From: Myxococcales bacterium
Lineage (GTDB): Bacteria; Myxococcota; Myxococcia; Myxococcales; Anaeromyxobacteraceae
Direction of reading: 5' to 3'
Assembly: GCA_021784495.1 (NCBI GenBank)
Contig: JAJXSQ010000102.1
Coordinates: forward strand, 1-7,392
Length of the DNA stretch: 7,392 nucleotides
Under the pieces are notes generated by a model, which made no database searches, had not been told where the DNA came from, and saw nothing but the letters and a program-made list of their open reading frames with translations. The translations under genes were made by a program, and so were the position numbers. Below are positions 5,522 through 7,392 of this stretch, piece by piece; position 1 is the first letter of the stretch, and every line of letters starts with the position of its first letter.

Positions 5522-5707
5522 TCACCCGGCGCTCGCCCGGCGCCTCCGGGCGCGGGGCTCGACCCGGTCGCGGCTCGGCGAGAAGCGGCGGCGGAGCTCG
5601 GCGACCTGGGCTGGCGTGAGCGGCGAGAGCACGAAGTGCGGGTCGCGGTCGTCGATGCCGGCGGCGACGAGGAGCGCGTCGGCGCCGACGAGCTGGAGCT
5701 CGGACAT
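5522..5707 (-). CDS. Possible small hypothetical protein, 61 aa
   Basis: Not recognised. From ATG5707 the frame gives a 61-residue protein. Residues 1-48 are balanced and protein-like, with short acidic and hydrophobic stretches (MSELQLVGADALLVAAG) and an amphipathic segment LTPAQVAELRRRF; the last 15 residues are strongly basic (RARRRRASAG). A weak ribosome site GGGGA is 6 nt upstream. The frame stays open far upstream, but that part is Pro/Arg-rich and looks non-coding. It ends 16 bp before the secreted-protein gene on the same strand, so it could be the first gene of that unit. A rival frame over 5502-5873 is almost entirely Arg/Pro/Ala and looks like an artefact. Confidence 0.45.
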   Translation of the reverse strand: MSELQLVGADALLVAAGIDDRDPHFVLSPLTPAQVAELRRRFSPSRDRVEPRARRRRASAG

Positions 5708-5847
5708 GTGGTTCCCCGTGAAGACGCTCGCCCGACCTGGCGCGAACGCCCGAGGGGATGACGCCAGGGAGGCGCGCGCCATCCGCAGCCGGACGAACCC
5801 GGGGGGCGGGGGCGGCCGGCGAGTGAACCTTCCCATGTCGACGGTGG

Positions 5848-5875
5848 GTCGCACGCGACCTCTTGCGTCGCACGC
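5848..5875. repeat. Pair of 9-bp direct repeats in the divergent promoter region
   Basis: GTCGCACGC occurs exactly at 5848-5856 and 5867-5875, a 19-bp period close to two helical turns. The first copy is also part of an inverted repeat GTCGC-AC-GCGAC (5848-5859). The second copy overlaps the weak TTGCGT element. Such spacing suits binding of a regulator to one face of the DNA. Confidence 0.4.
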
Positions 5876-5904
5876 CGAAACGCGTATCAGGTGAACGGAC
5901 CGTG

Positions 5905-5946
5905 CTCGGCCGGCTTCGGCGCCGAGGCGGAAAGCCTTTTGCTTTC
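5905..5946 (+). promoter_or_regulatory. Two tandem hairpins in the putative leader of the sigma-like gene
   Basis: CTCGGC (5905-5910) pairs with GCCGAG (5921-5926) across a 10-nt loop. GAAAGC (5930-5935) pairs with GCTTTC (5941-5946) across a CTTTT loop. They are 3 nt apart and end about 85 bp before the ATG. Neither is followed by a U-tract. Leader structure or chance; unproven. Confidence 0.3.
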
Positions 5947-6031
5947 GAGCGCTTGGAGGCCCAGGCCCCGGCGAGAGAGAGGGACGCTTGTCCGCCGCCC
6001 GGCTATCCCGGACGCCCGCCCAGCAGCCACC

Positions 6032-6853
6032 ATGACCCCCACGCGCGTCAGCCCCATCGACACCTTCTCCCGCGCCCTCCGCGCCGTCGCCGGCGGGGGC
6101 TCCTTCGCCACGCTCGAGGCCTGGCGGCGGCTCGCCTTCCGGGCGCTCCGACAGGCGGGGCTCTGCGAGCACCCCGGCGACGACCTCGTGGGCGACGTCG
6201 TCCAGCTGGTCTGGGTGCGGCTCCTCGACCTGCGCGAGCGCTCACCGAGGAGCTGGCGGCTCGTCCTCGGCTTCCCCGAGGCGCGGCTCCGTGGGTGGCT
6301 GCGGCGCGTCGCCATGAGCGCGGTCCTCGACCTCGATCCGCAGCGCAAGGCCGTCCGCGCCCTCGCCCAGGTGATCGCCGACGTCCTCCGCGACCCCACG
6401 GAGCTCGTCGCCGCGCCGCCCACCACCCTCACCGATAAGGGGCGCTTCAGCCGCGAGGCGGTCGGCCACGCCGTCGCCTGGGCGCTCGAGCGGCCCGACG
6501 CGCCGCGCCGCGCGCCCGACCCGCTCGCCCGCTACCTCCTCCTCCAGTACGGCCTCGACCCGATCGGCGGGGCCGACCCGGACGCCGAGCTGCTCGCCAC
6601 CGACCTCGATCCGGAGTCGCTGGCGGAGCGGCGCGAGCACGCTCGCCGGGTCATCGCCGCCGTCCAGGAGATCCTCGACGAGGAGGAGGTGCGCACCCTC
6701 GACCTCCACCTGCGCGGCGCGACCGTCGACGACATCGCCGAGGCCGTGGGCTGCCGCCGCACCCGGGCGCACGGCCTCGCCACGCGGGCCCGCCGCGGCG
6801 TCGCCCTCGCGGTGGCCGAGCTGGGAGGCGGACCCCGCGCCAAGCCGGCGTGA
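6032..6853 (+). CDS. Diverged sigma-70/ECF-like protein with long linker
   Basis: Probably a DNA-binding, sigma-like transcription protein of 273 residues. Residues 47-67 (HPGDDLVGDVVQLVWVRLLDL) resemble sigma region 2.1-2.2, where the motif DLVQEVFLRLW is usual. LRGWLRRVAMSAVLD follows, resembling the end of region 2. The C-terminal part, about 212-258, resembles region 4: LDEEEVRTLDLHLRGATVDDIAEAVGCRRTRAHGL, a helix-turn-helix ending in TRARRGV. About 110 residues lie between the two, far longer than in normal ECF factors (total near 190), and region 2.4 is not clear. It could be an ECF-like factor with an inserted regulatory segment, or a sigma-derived regulator that no longer binds polymerase. 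ATG6032 follows a weak ribosome site; an upstream ATG-like frame (from 5891, GTG) would add an unstructured Arg/Pro-rich stretch. The next gene lies 67 bp downstream on the same strand. Confidence 0.72.
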   Translation: MTPTRVSPIDTFSRALRAVAGGGSFATLEAWRRLAFRALRQAGLCEHPGDDLVGDVVQLVWVRLLDLRERSPRSWRLVLGFPEARLRGWLRRVAMSAVLDLDPQRKAVRALAQVIADVLRDPTELVAAPPTTLTDKGRFSREAVGHAVAWALERPDAPRRAPDPLARYLLLQYGLDPIGGADPDAELLATDLDPESLAERREHARRVIAAVQEILDEEEVRTLDLHLRGATVDDIAEAVGCRRTRAHGLATRARRGVALAVAELGGGPRAKPA

Positions 6854-6860
6854 CGCCGGC
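6844..6860 (+). terminator. Perfect 17-nt inverted repeat centred on the sigma-like gene's stop codon
   Basis: GCCGGCG (6844-6850) and CGCCGGC (6854-6860) pair perfectly, and the 3-nt loop is the TGA stop itself. No U-tract follows. It could slow ribosomes or polymerase and tune expression of the downstream gene. The structure is seen; the role is inferred. Confidence 0.4.
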
Positions 6861-6920
6861 TCGCGCTCCGCTCGGCGGCGATCCGCGAACGCGCAGGCCG
6901 GAGATGGCGTCTCCTCGGAC

Positions 6921-7392
6921 GTGGGCACCAGCTCCTCCGAACTGGCCGAACTGGCCGAACTGGCCGAACTGGCCGCGCCTCCGGCGCCTCGCCTCCTGGC
7001 CACCGAGGGTCCGCTCCACGGCCTCGCGATCTGCTACGCCAGAAACATCCTGCAGGGCACCGCGGTGAGCGAGGCCGGCAACCGCTACGGAGCCCTGCCG
7101 GTCCAGGGCTGCGGGCTGGTGCACGTGCTGCTCGCCGAGCACTACGCCGTGGACCTGGACGAGCTGGACTTCTCCAGCGCGCTCCGAGAGTACGTCGTGG
7201 ACCCCGGCGAGGCGCCGGGGCCCATCCTGGTCGACGGCTGGCCGTTCGAGGAGAACCTCCGCCGAATCGGCGCCGCCTTCCGGCTGGACGACGTCGATCT
7301 CGCGATCGTGCAGCTCATGGGGGCCCACTTCCTGGTGCCGGGGCTCACGCGGCTCACCGACGTCTTCGGTCGGCTCACGACCGGCGGCGCCG
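6921..7392 (+). CDS. Unrecognised protein, N-terminal part only, possible AAA+-associated helical domain
   Basis: The frame runs open to the right edge, giving 157 residues from a GTG at 6921. Codon use and residue balance are those of a real gene. The start is uncertain: GGAG at 6900-6903 is 17 nt away from the GTG, while ATG6904 lies in another frame that stops at 7068. Residues 7-18 are an exact (Glu-Leu-Ala)4 repeat, then Ala/Pro-rich residues. From about 26 the chain looks globular (LHGLAICYARNILQG), and 103-147 resembles the helical domain preceding the ATPase module in some SpoVK/FtsH-like AAA+ proteins (FEENLRRIGAAFRLDDVDLAI). No Walker motif is within the window, so this is weak inference. 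Its position behind the sigma-like gene suggests a functional link. Confidence 0.6.
   Translation, partial: MGTSSSELAELAELAELAAPPAPRLLATEGPLHGLAICYARNILQGTAVSEAGNRYGALPVQGCGLVHVLLAEHYAVDLDELDFSSALREYVVDPGEAPGPILVDGWPFEENLRRIGAAFRLDDVDLAIVQLMGAHFLVPGLTRLTDVFGRLTTGGA
6939..6974 (+). repeat. Four exact tandem copies of GAACTGGCC
   Basis: A 9-bp unit is repeated four times without a mismatch inside the coding frame of the downstream gene. The unit is three codons (Glu-Leu-Ala), so gain or loss of copies would change length without shifting frame. Exact identity at the DNA level, despite codon redundancy, points to recent slipped-strand expansion. Confidence 0.9.

Larger units (their letters stand above)
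5708..6031. other. Divergent intergenic region, 324 bp, with repeats and hairpins
   Basis: This lies between the leftward small gene and the rightward sigma-like gene. I see no convincing gene: frames crossing it are Pro/Arg-rich. It contains two 9-bp direct repeats, a weak promoter-like pair TTGCGT (5863-5868) and TATCAG (5885-5890) spaced 16 bp and pointing right, and two adjacent hairpins (5905-5946). If that promoter is real, the sigma-like gene has a structured leader of about 130 nt. No tRNA fold was found. Confidence 0.5.

Noticed and set aside
5502..5873. Leftward 123-codon frame overlapping the small gene
   Set aside because: Product is almost wholly Arg, Pro and Ala, typical of GC-rich out-of-frame sequence.
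5900..6000. Possible tRNA or small RNA because of adjacent stems
   Set aside because: No cloverleaf, no T-arm GTTCGA-type box and no CCA end could be fitted.
6850..7068. Rightward frame from ATG6904 with (NWP)4
   Set aside because: It stops at 7068 and is Pro/Arg/Trp-rich; the frame that reads ELA stays open to the window edge and has a balanced composition. A sequencing frameshift joining ATG6904 to that frame cannot be excluded.
6242..7328. Leftward frames opposite the sigma-like and partial genes, one containing (GQF)4
   Set aside because: The repeat is only the reverse reading of the ELA repeat; the frames lack domains, while the rightward frames show sigma-like motifs.

Overview
The window is very GC-rich (roughly three quarters G+C) with tightly packed, partly overlapping bacterial genes, strong G/C bias at third codon positions and several GTG/TTG starts. 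This composition, together with an ACR3-type arsR-acr3-arsC operon and Rrf2 and GntR regulators, fits a high-GC Myxococcota/deltaproteobacterial genome such as an Anaeromyxobacter-like organism. That assignment is inference from composition and gene content, not from a marker gene.

Left part (1-2761, all leftward): a FadR/FCD-type GntR regulator that runs off the left edge, then a complete arsenic-resistance operon transcribed arsR > acr3 > arsC. ArsR senses As(III) and represses. ArsC, a low-molecular-weight-phosphatase-type reductase, turns arsenate into arsenite. ACR3 exports the arsenite. Coupling is tight: 10 bp between arsR and acr3, and a GTGA overlap between acr3 and arsC.

Middle (2906-4734, leftward): an Rrf2-family regulator with three candidate Fe-S cysteines, overlapping by ATGA an atypical NAD(P)-binding epimerase/SDR-like protein, followed after a long hairpin by a small CoA-binding (YccU-like) protein. 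The set looks like a redox- or metabolite-responsive unit; its substrate cannot be told from sequence.

Right-centre (4933-5707, leftward): a secreted protein with a calcium-loop-like DxDxDG motif and a CGTGGC cysteine motif, preceded by a possible 61-residue protein.

Right end (6032-7392, rightward): a diverged sigma-70/ECF-like protein with an unusually long linker, followed by an incomplete gene whose N-terminus carries four copies of an exact 9-bp repeat encoding (Glu-Leu-Ala)4. The 324-bp divergent intergenic region (5708-6031) holds direct repeats and two hairpins. The sigma-like gene plus its unrecognised partner is the part of the window most likely to be something new, but the partner is truncated by the window edge.

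GC-rich hairpins without U-tracts lie at or just past most gene ends; in two cases (arsC and the sigma-like gene) the stop codon sits in the hairpin loop. No tRNA, rRNA, CRISPR array, transposase or insertion sequence was seen.
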